This document shows, piece after piece, positions 1 through 11,035 of a DNA stretch of 64,000 bases. The DNA lies in contig JAIVEN010000016.1 of assembly GCA_026686845.1 (NCBI GenBank), positions 33,948,001-34,012,000 of the forward strand, written 5' to 3'. The position numbers were made by a program, and so were the translations under genes. Under the pieces are notes generated by a model. That model searched no databases, was not told where the DNA came from, and worked only from the letters and a program-made list of their open reading frames with translations. The stretch's first letter is position 1. Each line of letters opens with the position of its first letter. Origin of the DNA: Adenanthera pavonina (taxonomy: Eukaryota; Streptophyta; Magnoliopsida; Fabales; Fabaceae).

Positions 1-195
1 ACATTTGCGATAATTTTCTGCCAATAGAAGAAGGAAGAAATATGAAAGAGTTAATGAGAAATGGAGAATGCTAGGTAGATATTGGATTTGATAATTTTAT
101 ATTTATGATTAACCAAAGAAATAATTATATCTTTGAAAATATGTATTTACTTTAAAATATTGCAATTGAAAAATACATATTTTTGTAAGGAGGGC
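1..195. other. AT-rich flank, no feature seen
   Basis: This stretch lies left of the recognisable end of the first R-family LTR. I see no coding potential, repeat unit or RNA gene in it. It could be the far end of the same LTR in badly decayed form, or the sequence into which the element inserted. Confidence 0.3.
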
Positions 196-1432
196 GATCT
201 TGTATGCAGCTGGATTGCCCAAGAAGGGATGAGTTGCACCTTTGAAAATTTTTCTTCACAATGAGAGATACAAATACAAAAGTTGAAAAGAGCTAGTGAA
301 AAGAGAATCAAACACAAGTATTTATCCTAGTTTAGCTTATCCACTTGGCCTACATCAATTCCTTAAGCAACCACTTGAGATTTCTCCACTATCTTGCAAG
401 ATTCAACTGCATTCTTGCAATACCACAACACAAAATACAAGTTTTTTTTCTCTAGAACTTAAAAGTCACTCCATACTCCCCTTACAATAAGTGTATACAA
501 TTAATCTCTTCGTGTTTCTCCACATTAAGTTTTGCTACCCTAAAGTAGTAGAGAAGATTTAGTAAGATAATCTCTCAAAAAGAGTGGATATAAAACAATC
601 TAGAAAGTGGTTACGTAAAGCTTTAATGAGAGTAGTAATGAACCTTTAATGATTTAGTAGTAATTCAACTCAATAATACTTAATGCTCTTACCTACTAAC
701 TTAAATGAAATCCTATATATAGATTTTTGACAAATCCAACTATTAGAAATAAGAACTAGCCATTACAAGTGAGTAGCAACGCAAACCTACTACATTTAAT
801 GCATTGTTAGAGGTTAGTCAACAAACCTTGCATGTGAGTGCCACAAACCTTAACTAGCCGTTAGACACATTTCATAATGCTGGACTAGGTTAGTTGACAA
901 ACCTAGAGGGTTAGTCAACTATTGTGTAAACTAGAGCAAAGGAGTGAGAACTGTACAAATCTCATGAAAATGTCCAAGCTTAGTCAACAAAGCTTCAAGA
1001 CTTAGGTTACTCAGAAATCTTTCTTCGTAGGTTAGAAGACAAACTCTCTTAGGATGTTACACTTTAGTCCAGTAAGCTTCAAAGACTCAACACTTGGCTT
1101 TCTGGAAAACAACGTTAGTTGACAAACTCAGAGAGTTAGTCGACAAAGTTACCTTTCCAGAAAAAATGTTTCTCTTGGGTTGGCCAGGTCCGAAGACAAA
1201 CCTCAAGGGTTAGCCAACTATCGTGCCTTAACAAAGAGACAACAACCCTTTCTGAAAACTTAACTTTTTCCTTCTAATCTATCTTCATTAGAACACTAAC
1301 ATCTTTCCAAGAACATCAATAGTAGGATTTTCTTCACTTAGTCAACTTCTTTTCTTCATGATATACTCCCTTGATACATTCCTCATTTCTCTAGGCGTTT
1401 TGTAATTCATCAAAATCTTCATTTATCTAATA
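196..1432 (-). repeat. 3' LTR of R1 (R-family LTR, degenerate)
   Basis: This segment aligns by eye with the LTR at 59843-61310. It shares the CTTGCAAGATTC-like, gene-proximal part and the 'CTGG-TT-CCCAAGA' end region near 205. It sits directly after the purine tract GGGGGAGAA read on the minus strand. The terminal TG has mutated to TA. It is more diverged than the other R LTRs and has lost most of the CAGACGAA motifs. Confidence 0.6.
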
Positions 1433-3547
1433 TTCTCCCCCTTTTTGATGATGTCAAAACACTCAAATAAAAGTTAGTACTAGGGATTACTTTTAAAAGC
1501 TCCCCCTCAATATATGCATTAAAATAATCTTTAAATTGATATTCATTAGAGCAAATCATATTAGACATGAGTATATCAAAGCATAATGGTAAAATAACTA
1601 CATAAAAATTGGCATAGAACAGAAACTTGATTCATTTCAAATTAAAACATTCTAATTCTTTATAAATCAAGTACCACAATTCATAGAAAGCATAAGGATA
1701 CAGAGGAAATTCTATGCTAAGCCCTAACTTAGTTCCTATACTCCTACTCCCTATTTTTGTCATCAACAATTAAAGGGCTTTAACCACTTGGAGTGGAAAT
1801 ATTCATCCTTTCTTCATCCAATTTAGCTTGAAGTGTACTAGATTCATGCAAGAATTTCTGTACTTGCTCTTGCAATAACGATTGAGATGTAAACGCAACC
1901 TTTGACTCATAAGAAGAGGGCTTCCTTCTAGTTGTCATTTTGATCCTCACACCTTATGGCTTGGGAATGACTGAAGAGATAGGTTGAACTGAAAGAACAG
2001 ATTGCTCTTTCATGTACTCTTCCTTGATCATTCCAGACAAAGTAGTAAAGATTTCTTCCTCCTCCTTACCAATGGCTTTAGTAGCCTTTTGTTTAGCTTC
2101 TTTCTTCTCAGCCTTAAGGATGGCTCAAGTAATGGCCATAACATCCTCATCACTCACAAAATTTCCTCCTCTAGTAGCTGGTGTCTCCAAGATAGTTGTG
2201 TAAATAGTTAATGCATCATGAGACATAAATCCAACTTGTGGTGAAGTCTCCACTGGAGTTTGAATGACAAGGGTATTCATGGTAGTATCAACCATGGGAA
2301 TAGATAGGACATATGTAGCAGTAGGCTCCTCATAGATAGAAGGACTAAGAGGGCTAAGACTCTACTCATAAACATACGATGGTCCAGCACCCTTTGCCAT
2401 CTCCTCAGATTTGTCATAACCATGAATATCAATGGTACTAGGAAAAGAAGCATGAGGTACATGCTAGGTTAGTTTGATAGGAAAACTTGGGGCAAGTCTC
2501 TCAACCAACTCAATAAAGACTCTTCCATGAGTGTCAAGCCTTTCCATCACATCAGTGATGAGATAGCCTAGGTTCTCCCATACTAAGTTTATCTGTTTGG
2601 TTATAGCTTGAACTTGGGTTAAGACAAGTTTTTAAGGAGAAGCATAGTTCCAGGTAGTATAAGTGAGGATTTAGGTTCATATGAGGCTTGGGCAGGTGCA
2701 TGCTCAGAACTGTGCTCAAGTGGCTCCTTAACCTTTACAGCAATTGAAGCTTCTCCATTGCCATCATCAACTCTGCTTGCAATTTTTTTCCCACTTCTTC
2801 CTCTTCTTCTTCATTATTGGCTTTCCTCATGGTGTACCTATATTTTCCTTCTACAAATTCATCTTCATTCTCTGAACAATTTGCTCATTAAAAAGCTCAA
2901 GATACATTCCCTTCTTCTTCTCATGATGATGAATTTTGTTAGCCTTCAACATAGTAGTGATGATGGTTCCATATGGTAGATTTCCATCTCCTCTAAATGA
3001 TTTAGCATGCATCATCATCTACATAATCAGACTTGCCACATTCACCTTCCTATTGATAATCATCAATGCCATGGTCATCATTTCTACAATTGTGAGATGT
3101 GTAAAGCTTCTTGATTTGTTGAAGAACATCCAAGACACTATATATTGTAGCATCCTAAACTTCAAATTCAATTTAGTGGATGCAATTCTCTTCCTCTTAG
3201 GAATATCATTCTTGCTTCTTATGAGTAGTTTGAACATAGAGCTCTACTTGAACTTCACAAATTCTCCAGCAGTTTCTGCATTTTCTTCTTCTTCTTCCTT
3301 TAGATAATTATTGATGTTCATCTCAACCTTATATGTTCTATCATAAGGTAGACCTAATAACTCAGCCAAGTCCTTCTCAGAAAACCACAAAATCCTTTAC
3401 CTCATCATTATCATATCTTTCTCCATTATGATCATTTTTCATAGTAGTATACCATGTTTGGACAACCGCATCATCTTACTCTTCATAAAGTTCAAGTAGG
3501 TTTCTGTAGGGTTCCACTAAATCTGCTACTTTAAACTTATAATGTTC

Positions 3548-3552
3548 TAGGA
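3548..3552. repeat. Target-site duplication TAGGA (left)
   Basis: TAGGA immediately precedes the TGTTGAATC terminus of the solo LTR. It is repeated exactly at 5826-5830 after the terminal AACA, giving the 5-bp duplication made by LTR-element integrase. Confidence 0.85.
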
Positions 3553-5825
3553 TGTTGAATCAAATATTTTGATGATTTTAAACAACTAGAGCTTGGAAGG
3601 ATGATATCAAAGAAGTATAAGAACAGACAAGTGAAGAAATCCAAGAAGAAATATGTGAAGAATTAGATATTAGGATTTCTCACAAGGTACACAAGGGTAA
3701 AATGCTTTGATTTTCACTTGCTCAAACTTCCACTGTGTTTAAATATGTGTTTTTCATGTTATTTTATGTTAACATATGTTAGATTTGAAAAACACTAACT
3801 AACAAACGAACTTTGAACTGATAAACCTTGATATTTTGTTTAAAATTTGAACTTTGTTGATTGAAATTCGAAGTTTTAGAGATATCACCTCTAACAGATG
3901 AATTTCAGGTGTTGAAATTCGAATTTCGAGTCAAGCATAGTTAGTGGAAAGTGCAAAATTCATTTGAAGTCATGACAACATTCGTCTGATATTGAAGTGG
4001 AAAACGAGTTAAAAACAGTTGTCTAATAAATGAATTTTGAATCTCAAAATTCAAATTTTAGCATGAAGACTTGTAAGTCTGCTCGGAGGTGTCTCTGATA
4101 GACGAATTTTGAAAGTGCAAAATTTGAATTTTGAAAGATAGAACTCTTGTACCACGTTGAGTTAAGCTCTGACAGACGAATTTTGAGCCTCTAAAATTCG
4201 AATTTCAAGAGCATTGCAGAAACATGAGACAACTGTTCACATATAACAGCTGCACTTTGGATATGAAAATTCAAATTTCACTCTTGAACAGATAAATTTT
4301 GAAAGTTTGACATTAAATACTTCAGCTTATGGTCTCTACGAAATTCATCTGTGATGGGAGACACGTTAGGAATCCGTCCTAAGAGGCTTCTTTGAGTTAA
4401 GGATCATGCAACTCAAGGAAACGTGAATCAAACACAAGAACAACAATGAACAAAAACTGAAAAATAGAGACGATGAAAATAAGAAGACTGAAACAAAATG
4501 TTAGTTGAAGGAAATAGACTCCAAGAGAACCCGTCTCTTGAATCCTAACTCCGGGACGCCATAAGGATCACCACTCCTTGATAAGTCCTCATTCTTTCTG
4601 GCACTCAAGGATGAGCAAGAAAGAACTCACTGAACAACAACAAAGTTGCTGAAAAAGAAATTCATTCATTCAATTGTGTAGAAAACCTTACAAAGTGGTG
4701 CCTATTTATAGATGAAAAATGCTACCAAGAATCCCTAGGAATAATAAGCATTAAATATTCCTAAAAGGTGACACCTCATTATACAATGAATCTGGACATA
4801 AGGTGCTAAATTAAAGATGGCTCCTATCATCTTTTTGAAATTAGGAAACAAACTTAAAAAGAAATCAGCAAAAAGTAGCCTAATTTAAATAGGAAACTTT
4901 TGACCTAAATATTAATCATATAAAAACGTCACTTTTAATGGTTACATGAGAAGCACACATTATCTTCATGTTATATCTCCCAAATGGGCTTGTTTTGGGC
5001 TTGGACCATTAGCTTATATGATTGGAAGCATTTTTCATACTTTCTAGCTCTTTTTTTAGGTTGCAACTTGATTCAAATAGTTGGGCTTCATTCTCTTTCC
5101 AATCTCATTGTCATGTCCAAGGACTCCAAATGCTTCATGCCTCAATCGTACTCTATCAATCTGTTGGCACCCGAAATTCAAATTTCAGTGTGTCAGACAC
5201 ATTAAATGCAGTCAATGAACGGATAGTTTTGCAGAGTAACCGTTGGGTAACATCTCTAATGGCAAGATCTTGTGTCTAACATCTAGTTAAGACACAAATT
5301 TATAAATAGAACTTCATTTGAAGTTATGGGTAACAAAATCTATGCTGTAAATATCAAAATTTTGCTGAAATCTTTAGTCAGAGTTTTTTACTCTCTCACA
5401 CTTTATTTTTTGCTCTTCAACTGTCTTATTTACTCTATATTAGAGAGTTTTCATTCTATACAAAATCTTTCTTCATCTGAAAGAAGGATATTCTTATGAG
5501 GGGTTATTACAAGAGATTTGGGAAATACTTTGTAAAAGTGCAGAGTGTAACTTTGAAGGCTCTTAGAACAAAGCATAAGCTTGAACTGAATTCTTGCAAG
5601 TTAGTGGAAAATCTCAAATAGTGGCTTGAGGAATGAACGTAGGTCAAGTGGTTAGACCGAACCAGGATAAATTTCTGTGTCCTTTCCTCTCTCACCTTAC
5701 ATTTGCTATATTTCTCTGTACTTTGCTTTCTGCAAAATCTATGCTATCACTATCCTATAATGTTCTTATAGAAAAAATTTGAACTTCCCAATTCACCCCT
5801 TATTGGGAAGCCAACAAACCTAACA
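3553..5825 (+). mobile_element. Solo LTR of family R, inserted in R1
   Basis: The segment starts TGTTGAATC, ends CCTAACA and is flanked by a perfect TAGGA duplication, with no internal region. Subtracting the 807-bp nested insertion and its 5-bp duplication leaves about 1461 bp, close to the 1468 bp of the R LTR at 59843-61310. The 5' two-thirds carry degenerate CAGACGAA...AAATTCGAATTTC units. The 3' part has a TATAAATAGAAC promoter-like box near 5300. It is opposite in orientation to its host R element. Formation by recombination between two LTRs is the standard explanation. Confidence 0.85.
4352..5158 (-). mobile_element. Solo gypsy-type LTR (family B) nested in the R solo LTR
   Basis: The 807-bp insert is bounded by TGATGGGAG and CTCTATCA and flanked by a perfect ATCTG duplication (4347-4351 and 5159-5163). 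The interrupted R sequence on either side rejoins exactly. Minus orientation is inferred from the copy at 52940-53880, which lies in plus orientation and shares the 3' half. A truncated relative is at 58019-58758. The TGAT...ATCA termini are shared with the full-length gypsy element at 31045-38655. Confidence 0.85.
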
Positions 5826-6624
5826 TAGGAAGCTACTAAAACTCACATAATGACTTGTAATCACATTTCTCTTGTTGAAGTCCTAATCAAATTGCTCTTG
5901 CATTCCATCATTATTCCATAGTGGCCCCAATGCGAATAAAGAATCAGAGGTGTTTGACAAATGTTGTGACTGTTGAGCAGATCCTCACTTGCTTGCATTT
6001 TTCTGTGATTTTGATTGTTTCTGAACTTTTTGATGCTTGCTTGGCCTTTCTTTATTGGTTTCCCCTTGTTTGGATCCTTACTAGGGTGACCCACAAGCAT
6101 ATTATGATATGACATTTCTCTTCAGCCTTCCTTCGGTTTTCTGAGCATCATTAGCCATTTGATTCTTGAGCACACACTGAAATGGGTTGGAATAGGTTAG
6201 GGTTTGGTCAAATTAAGGATATGAGAGGATAGGTAGCAGTTATAGAGAGAGAAATTTAATTTTCATTTGGTAATGGTCAAGGAAACTTGAACATTTTCAT
6301 GAGAAAAAGGGTTAAGGTTTTCATTAAAAGGCCTTTATGTAACACATAACTATTGCACTCCCAAAACTCAAGCCTTAACAACAATGGCTTTTACAAAGTG
6401 ACAATTAGCTTTTTATCCTTTGTGCGTCGAAAGATAAAGGCATGTGAGTTTGTGCAAGTTGAAAGAAGTGTATGGATGAATGAATTGGAATAATTAAATG
6501 ATGGAAGATTGTGGGTTATTTATAGGGAATAAGAAGGCATATCTTGAAGCAACATGGCTCTTTCAATAAAGAGATGCATACATTGGTTAATGTATGTACC
6601 ATTGGTATGTACATTGTAATGATT

Positions 6625-6966
6625 CATGATTTTGTACAAAAGTGTACAAATTCATGGTAAAAAAGCTTCTAGAATTTTACTCATATGTCTAAGATAATAC
6701 AAGAGAAGACAGATAATCAATAAACATAAGGTAGAAGCAGTACGATTATATAGAAGTGGTCGCACACTCCAAACAAGCCAATAAAGGAAAAAAGAATAAA
6801 TACAAAAGTCTATTTTCCTAAAACAAAAAAGAAAAATAACAAGAAAGATGATAGGACTATTGGAAAAGCCTTATTAGTTAAGATGATTATTTTCTAAAAC
6901 AAGATATAGAAAATTATTCTAGAAAAATAATCACCCTCATGAATGAGATATAGACATTTTCCAACA
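6625..6966 (-). repeat. 3' LTR of a Ty1/copia element
   Basis: On the minus strand the sequence CTTAAGGGGGAG (polypurine tract, 6967-6978) is followed at 6966 by TGTTGGAAAATG, a typical copia LTR start. A TATATAA box lies around 6745 and would serve as the promoter. The start is well supported. The other end near 6625 is estimated, because no clean CA terminus or duplication could be fixed. Confidence 0.65.
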
Positions 6967-6978
6967 CTCCCCCTTAAG

Positions 6979-8398
6979 CTGGGGAGTAGATATCATCATT
7001 CCCAGCTTGCCATCAATTTGTTCAATTGTAACTCTAGGATGAGCCTTAGTCATGGTATATGCAATCTGAAGCTTTGTAGGAGTATATATGAGATCAATGA
7101 TATTGTTGTCTACTTTCTCTTTAATGAAATGTCAATCAATTTCAATATGCTTAGCCTGATCATGTTGAACCGGGTTTTTTGCAGTACTAATAGCAGCCAT
7201 ATTGCCATAATAGATTTTGATTTTGTCCTCATAAATCACTCCCAATTCCTTGAGAAGATGAGTTAGCCACATTCCTTCACAAGTACTTGAGGCCATGGAT
7301 CTATATTTAGCTTCTACACTGCTATGAGCAATCACTGATTGTTTCTTGCCCCTCCAGGTTACAAGGTTTCCAAACATAAGTAAAATAGCCGATAGTGAAT
7401 CTTTTGTCAAAGATAGAGCCTACCCAGTTAGCATCACAATAAACATCTAGATTTTTGCTAAAATGTTTTTTAAAGAATAATCCTTTGCTTGGAGATCCCT
7501 TGAGATATCTTAGGATTCTATAAGCTACCTCAAGATGCACTTCACATGGCTTATTCATGTATTGACTTATAACGTTGACAGCAAAGCAAATGTCAAGTCT
7601 AGTATAAGAGAGATAAATTAATTTTTCATCCATTTTTTGATAACTTTGAGTGTTAACCGGATGGCTTTCTTGTATGAATTTAGTCTTACAATCAATTTCC
7701 ATTGAAGAAACTACTAGTTTACATCCAAGCATTCTAGTTTCACTAAGTAGGTCAATAGTATACTTCCTTTGGGAAATAAAGATTCCCTTAGAAGATCTAG
7801 CTATTTCCTTGCCAAGAAAATCTTTGAGGAGACCAAGATTTGTAGTCTGCGATTCTTCTAAGAAAGCCTTATTGAGATTACAAATTTCTTCTTTGTAGTT
7901 ACTAGTGATGATAATGTCATCAACATACACAATCAAGACAGCGATCTTCCCTTTAGTTGATGTTTTGAAGAACATAGTTTGGCCACACTGACTTTGTTTA
8001 TATCTTTGTCTAGTTAGCACTTTAGTGAACTTCTCGAACCATGCTCCAGGGGATGGCTTCAAGCCATAAATTGACTTTAGTAATTTACATACCTTACCTT
8101 GTATTTAAAAACTAGGTGGCATAGTCATATAGACCTTTTCTTCCAATTCTCCATTTAAGAATGCATTCTTGATGTCAAGTTGATGAAGAGGCCAATCTAG
8201 GTTTGAGGCAAGGGAAAGAAGAACCTTCATAGAATTGAATTTGGCTACAGGAGCAAAGGTTTCTTGGTAGTCAATTCCCGGTGTTTGTGTGAATCTTTTT
8301 GCCATGAGTCGAGCTTTGTATCTATTGATGGTACCATCAAAGTTGTACTTGATGGTAAACACCCATTTGCTTTCGACAGCCTTCTTTCCTTTAGGCAA
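6979..8398 (-). pseudogene. Copia pol: reverse transcriptase and RNase H, broken
   Basis: Reverse transcriptase (RVT_2 type) begins with ESKWVFTIKYNFDGTI and includes the block FAPVAKFNSMKVLLSLA near 8240. The catalytic YVDDIIITSN lies around 7905-7935. RNase H has the copia hallmark SSVEAKYRSM (near 7310) and QAKHIEID at the end. Visible breaks are an in-frame TAA just after MPPSF (about 8105), a frame change between RT and RNase H near 7330-7410, and TGA after HIEID (7129-7131). Residual coding runs on through IYTPTKLQ to the polypurine tract. It would have copied element RNA into cDNA in cytoplasmic particles. It is not functional now. Confidence 0.85.
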
Positions 8399-9072
8399 TG
8401 AGACAACTTCCCAAGTTTGATTTTGATTGCGAGCTTTCAGTTCTTCTTGAATAGCTTCCTCCTATTTCCTATCTTTCATAGCTTCATTAATGTCCTGCGA
8501 ATTTTCTCCTTGGAAAGGTTAGTAATAAGTGCTCTAAATTAACTAGATAACTTCTCATATGAAACATATTTTTCAATAGGATGTTGAATGAAAGTTCTTT
8601 TACCTTTCTTAAGAGCAATTGGCAGTTTTGGATCATTAACACTTGGACTAGGCTCCAAGGGTGGTTCTGCTGAAGTAGTAGGAATTATACTGCGCTTATG
8701 ATTGTTTCGTCTAGAATAGACATGGGTATAATTGTAGTTATTTTTATCTATAATCTACTTTTTACTACCACTAGCACTTGTGTTTATGTTTTTCAGTTTC
8801 AGTAATAGGTACAATTTGTGGTTGGTTCTTGATAGTCTCATTTTCAACTCCAGTTTGTGTATTGTTTGAGTCAACAGGGGTGCTTTCTTGTAAGATATCA
8901 TCACAGCCTATACAATTATCTTCATTGTCAGCAATACATGTGTTATTTTCATTAGTGTTATCTTCAAGTTGATTAGCGACTGAGATAATGTCAGTTATAT
9001 ATATGGGTGAAGGAAAAATCCATTATGTATGCTCATTCTCCTCCTGAATGGAATTTTTTTCATAGAAGGACT
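8399..9072 (-). pseudogene. Copia pol linker between integrase and RT, decayed
   Basis: This AT-rich stretch lies between the RT N-terminus and the solo LTR. In copia elements the region is a poorly conserved integrase C-terminal extension. Fragments such as NQNQTWEVVSL (complement near 8400-8430) are consistent with the usual sequence before the RT block. Several stops are present. Confidence 0.5.
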
Positions 9073-10031
9073 TGATAGAAAACCCGTGTAGAACTTGTCT
9101 CACAAACCTTCAATCGAATTAGGAAATGTAAGAATCGTGCTAGGATCACAGAGAAGCAAATAAAACACCAAGAACACGTTAAACAAATAGAAAAGATAAA
9201 CAAAGAAGAATGCACGAATAAAAAGAATAGAAGTTATTGGTGAAGAAGCAAGACTCCAAGAAAACTTGTTTCTTAAAACCTTAGCTATAGACACCACAAA
9301 GAGAAGACCACTCTCTTTGACATGCCAAGAGAACAAGAAAACTCACAAAGTTTTAGTGAAAACGCACCATTCATTCATCTCTGATTTGCAAGTACAAAAA
9401 TGACTTTTTTAAAGAAAAAGAAAGCAAAAAACCTAGGTCTAATTTGCTAAAAAAAGTTTAGATCCTAAATCTCTTAGAATGGCACCACCTTACACAAAAA
9501 TAAGACTAGATACATGCTAGATAAGTGGTGGCCAAAAATAGGAAACAAAATCAAATCTAAAGAGATTCTCACAAATAAATTCAAAATAGGAAACTAATTG
9601 TCAAAACCTTATTTCTGAATTAAGTAATAAAAAAAACGAAAGTTGCTAATTTATTCAATAAAAGAACACTACTCAAATGGTCACAAGGTTGGCACATGCT
9701 CCTTTAAGTGAGTTCTTCTATTTGGGCCTTGTTTGTTGGGCTTGGATCAGTTTCTAGCATATTAGCCATGAAGAACACACCTCTTGAAGCCTTTTGGGCT
9801 GAAAATTGAGCTAAGTAGATGGGCTCTTGTTCAATTACTTCTTGAATCAATCCATTGAGAGCTTGCTTCATTGCCTTAGTTCTTGCTCTTGTCGTAGGCC
9901 CACCCACTCCTTGTAAAAGATATTTCTTGTTCCAGACTTGGGTTCCTTGTTCAGTCACATGATCATGTCTTCCATGTCCACCAAGCTCTTGAAACTCCTC
10001 CCCTTTAATAAGCCTAGCTCGTGCTCCATCA
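9073..10031 (-). mobile_element. Solo LTR of the CRM-like gypsy family (family A), inserted in copia
   Basis: In minus orientation it starts TGATGGAGCACGAGC at 10031 and ends near 9073 with TTCTATCA, matching both LTRs of the full-length gypsy element (31045-32022 and 37676-38655). Length is 959 bp against 978-980 bp. The flanking five bases are GGACT (9068-9072) and GGGCT (10032-10036), a duplication with one later substitution. Copia coding sequence resumes on both sides. No internal gypsy sequence remains, so this is a solo LTR. Confidence 0.85.
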
Positions 10032-10033
10032 GG
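9704..10033 (-). CDS. Open tail ORF inside the LTR (polyprotein C-terminal extension)
   Basis: About 110 codons remain open here, ending at 9704 just after AQIEELT. The ORF includes FQELGGHGRHDHVTE and the core GGPTTRARTKAMKQALNG. Equivalent ORFs lie at 37676-38004, 48054-48293 and 52940-53204 in other LTRs. Chromovirus polyproteins of plants often end with a GPxTRARAK-like basic tail. Here that tail is encoded downstream of the polypurine tract, inside the LTR. The copy stands alone, so it is unlikely to be translated. It matters as evidence that this LTR segment was coding. Confidence 0.5.
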   Translation of the reverse strand, partial: PDGARARLIKGEEFQELGGHGRHDHVTEQGTQVWNKKYLLQGVGGPTTRARTKAMKQALNGLIQEVIEQEPIYLAQFSAQKASRGVFFMANMLETDPSPTNKAQIEELT

Positions 10034-10036
10034 GCT

Positions 10037-10776
10037 TTTCTTCATGGAAAGTCACATCCATAGAGAAGAAATATTTTTTTAGTTTGGGAGAGTAACAACA
10101 ATATCCTTTCTTTGAAGAGGCATATCCAAGAAAAATGTATTTTATTGCTCTAGGATCCAACTTGTTTTGAGTCTTTTGGTGAACAAAAATAGTGCATCCA
10201 AACACTTTAATAGGAATATTAGTGATAAGTTGTGTTTTTGGATATGTTTGCCTAAGAACCTCAATGACATTAAGGATAAGGTTTTAGAAGGCACACCAAA
10301 AATGTTGAGGGACATTCATAGTGAACATGATTGCTTTTGCAACTTCAAGGATATGTCTATTTTTTCTTTCAGCAATACCATTTTGTTGGGGTGTGTGAAT
10401 ACAAGTGGTTTGGCGTTTGTTCCATTTTCTATGAGGCATTTCTCAAGAGAAGAATTCACATATTCTTTGCCATTATCACTTCTAAGAACCTGTATCTCAG
10501 TTTGAAATTGGGTTTTTATTAATTGGTGAAAATTTTTGGAAACAATAATAACTTCACTTTTTTCTGAGTAGGAATAACCATGTAATTCTACTATGGTCTT
10601 CTACAAAAGTAATGAACCATCTATGTCCCAAGATACCTTTAACTTGTGAAGGACCTCACATATCACCTATGTATAAGTTAGAAAGGTTGTGTAGGTTTAT
10701 AGGTGTGTGCAGGATAATAGGACCTAGTATGCTTGGCAATTTCACACTTTTCACACTTCAATTTATTAATATCTTT
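10037..10776 (-). pseudogene. Copia integrase core, decayed
   Basis: From 10776 downward the minus strand reads KLKCEKCEIAKHTR, the CxxC part of the integrase zinc site. Core fragments follow across several frames. They include WFITFVEDHSR-like sequence, VLRSDNGKEYVNS near 10470 (the second catalytic Asp region) and MDVTFHEE near 10040, the usual end of the integrase C-terminal region. Frameshifts and stops make it inactive. The His half of the zinc site, LGHSNFQYM, lies on the other side of the CACTA insertion at about 17780. Confidence 0.75.
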
Positions 10777-11035
10777 CACTGGTACAAAAAAGGCTTTTTA
10801 GGACTGTTGAAAAAGTCTTTCTAGGACGGTTTCTGTAAAGTGGTAGAAGTGGAAGTCATATAAAGTCACATTTTCTAGGACTGGTAACAAACAGTCGTAG
10901 AAAGTAATATTTTAGGATGGTGGCTCAAAAACCGTCCTGTAAAACATAATATTTTCTAGGATGGTTATATGTCTAACAGTCCTAGAAAGTTCATTTTCTA
11001 GGACTGTTACAGTTACCACCATCCTAGATTTCTCT
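10777..11035. repeat. CACTA left terminal and subterminal repeat array
   Basis: Copies of TAGGACTGTT, TAGGACGGTT, TAGGATGGT and their complements (AACAGTCCTAG, ACCGTCCTG) recur every 20-50 bp. These 10-12 bp motifs in both orientations are the known layout of CACTA subterminal regions. The matching array at the right end is at about 17520-17710. Confidence 0.85.

Larger units (their letters stand above)
1600..6158 (-). pseudogene. Gag-like 'plant transposon protein' ORF of R1, broken
   Basis: The N-terminal part (6158 down to 5831) reads MANDAQ, then a KRNV block and a Lys-rich stretch. This matches the start of the R ORF at 27358, which opens MARVKIPG and continues PKRNVKSQY. The body continues below 3547 on the same strand, where the complement of 3400-3470 resembles the 'DDEVVKTWY' segment of that protein. 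Stops and frameshifts are frequent, starting shortly after the KRNV block. The solo LTR at 3553-5825 splits it. By family knowledge it belongs with the putative plant transposon protein domain (PF20167-like), probably gag-like in function. It cannot be expressed as a full product. Confidence 0.5.
196..6620 (-). mobile_element. R-family non-autonomous LTR retrotransposon, copy R1 (decayed)
   Basis: On the minus strand the order is leader, gag-like ORF, polypurine tract and 3' LTR, the same order as in the R copies at 26815-28498, 19908-24042 and 59843-64000. The leader runs from about 6620 down to 6159 and the ORF remnant starts at the ATG at 6158. The body is interrupted by a solo LTR (3553-5825). 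A polypurine tract (AAAAAGGGGGAGAA on the minus strand, 1433-1446) precedes the 3' LTR (196-1432). No 5' LTR is visible; the leader abuts the copia LTR near 6625. No protease, reverse transcriptase or integrase motif is seen. The limits at 196 and 6620 are approximate. Confidence 0.65.

Noticed and set aside
2936..3307. 123-codon plus-strand ORF rich in hydrophobic residues
   Set aside because: It lies antisense to the R1 gag-like remnant. The hydrophobic look comes from AT-rich antisense sequence.
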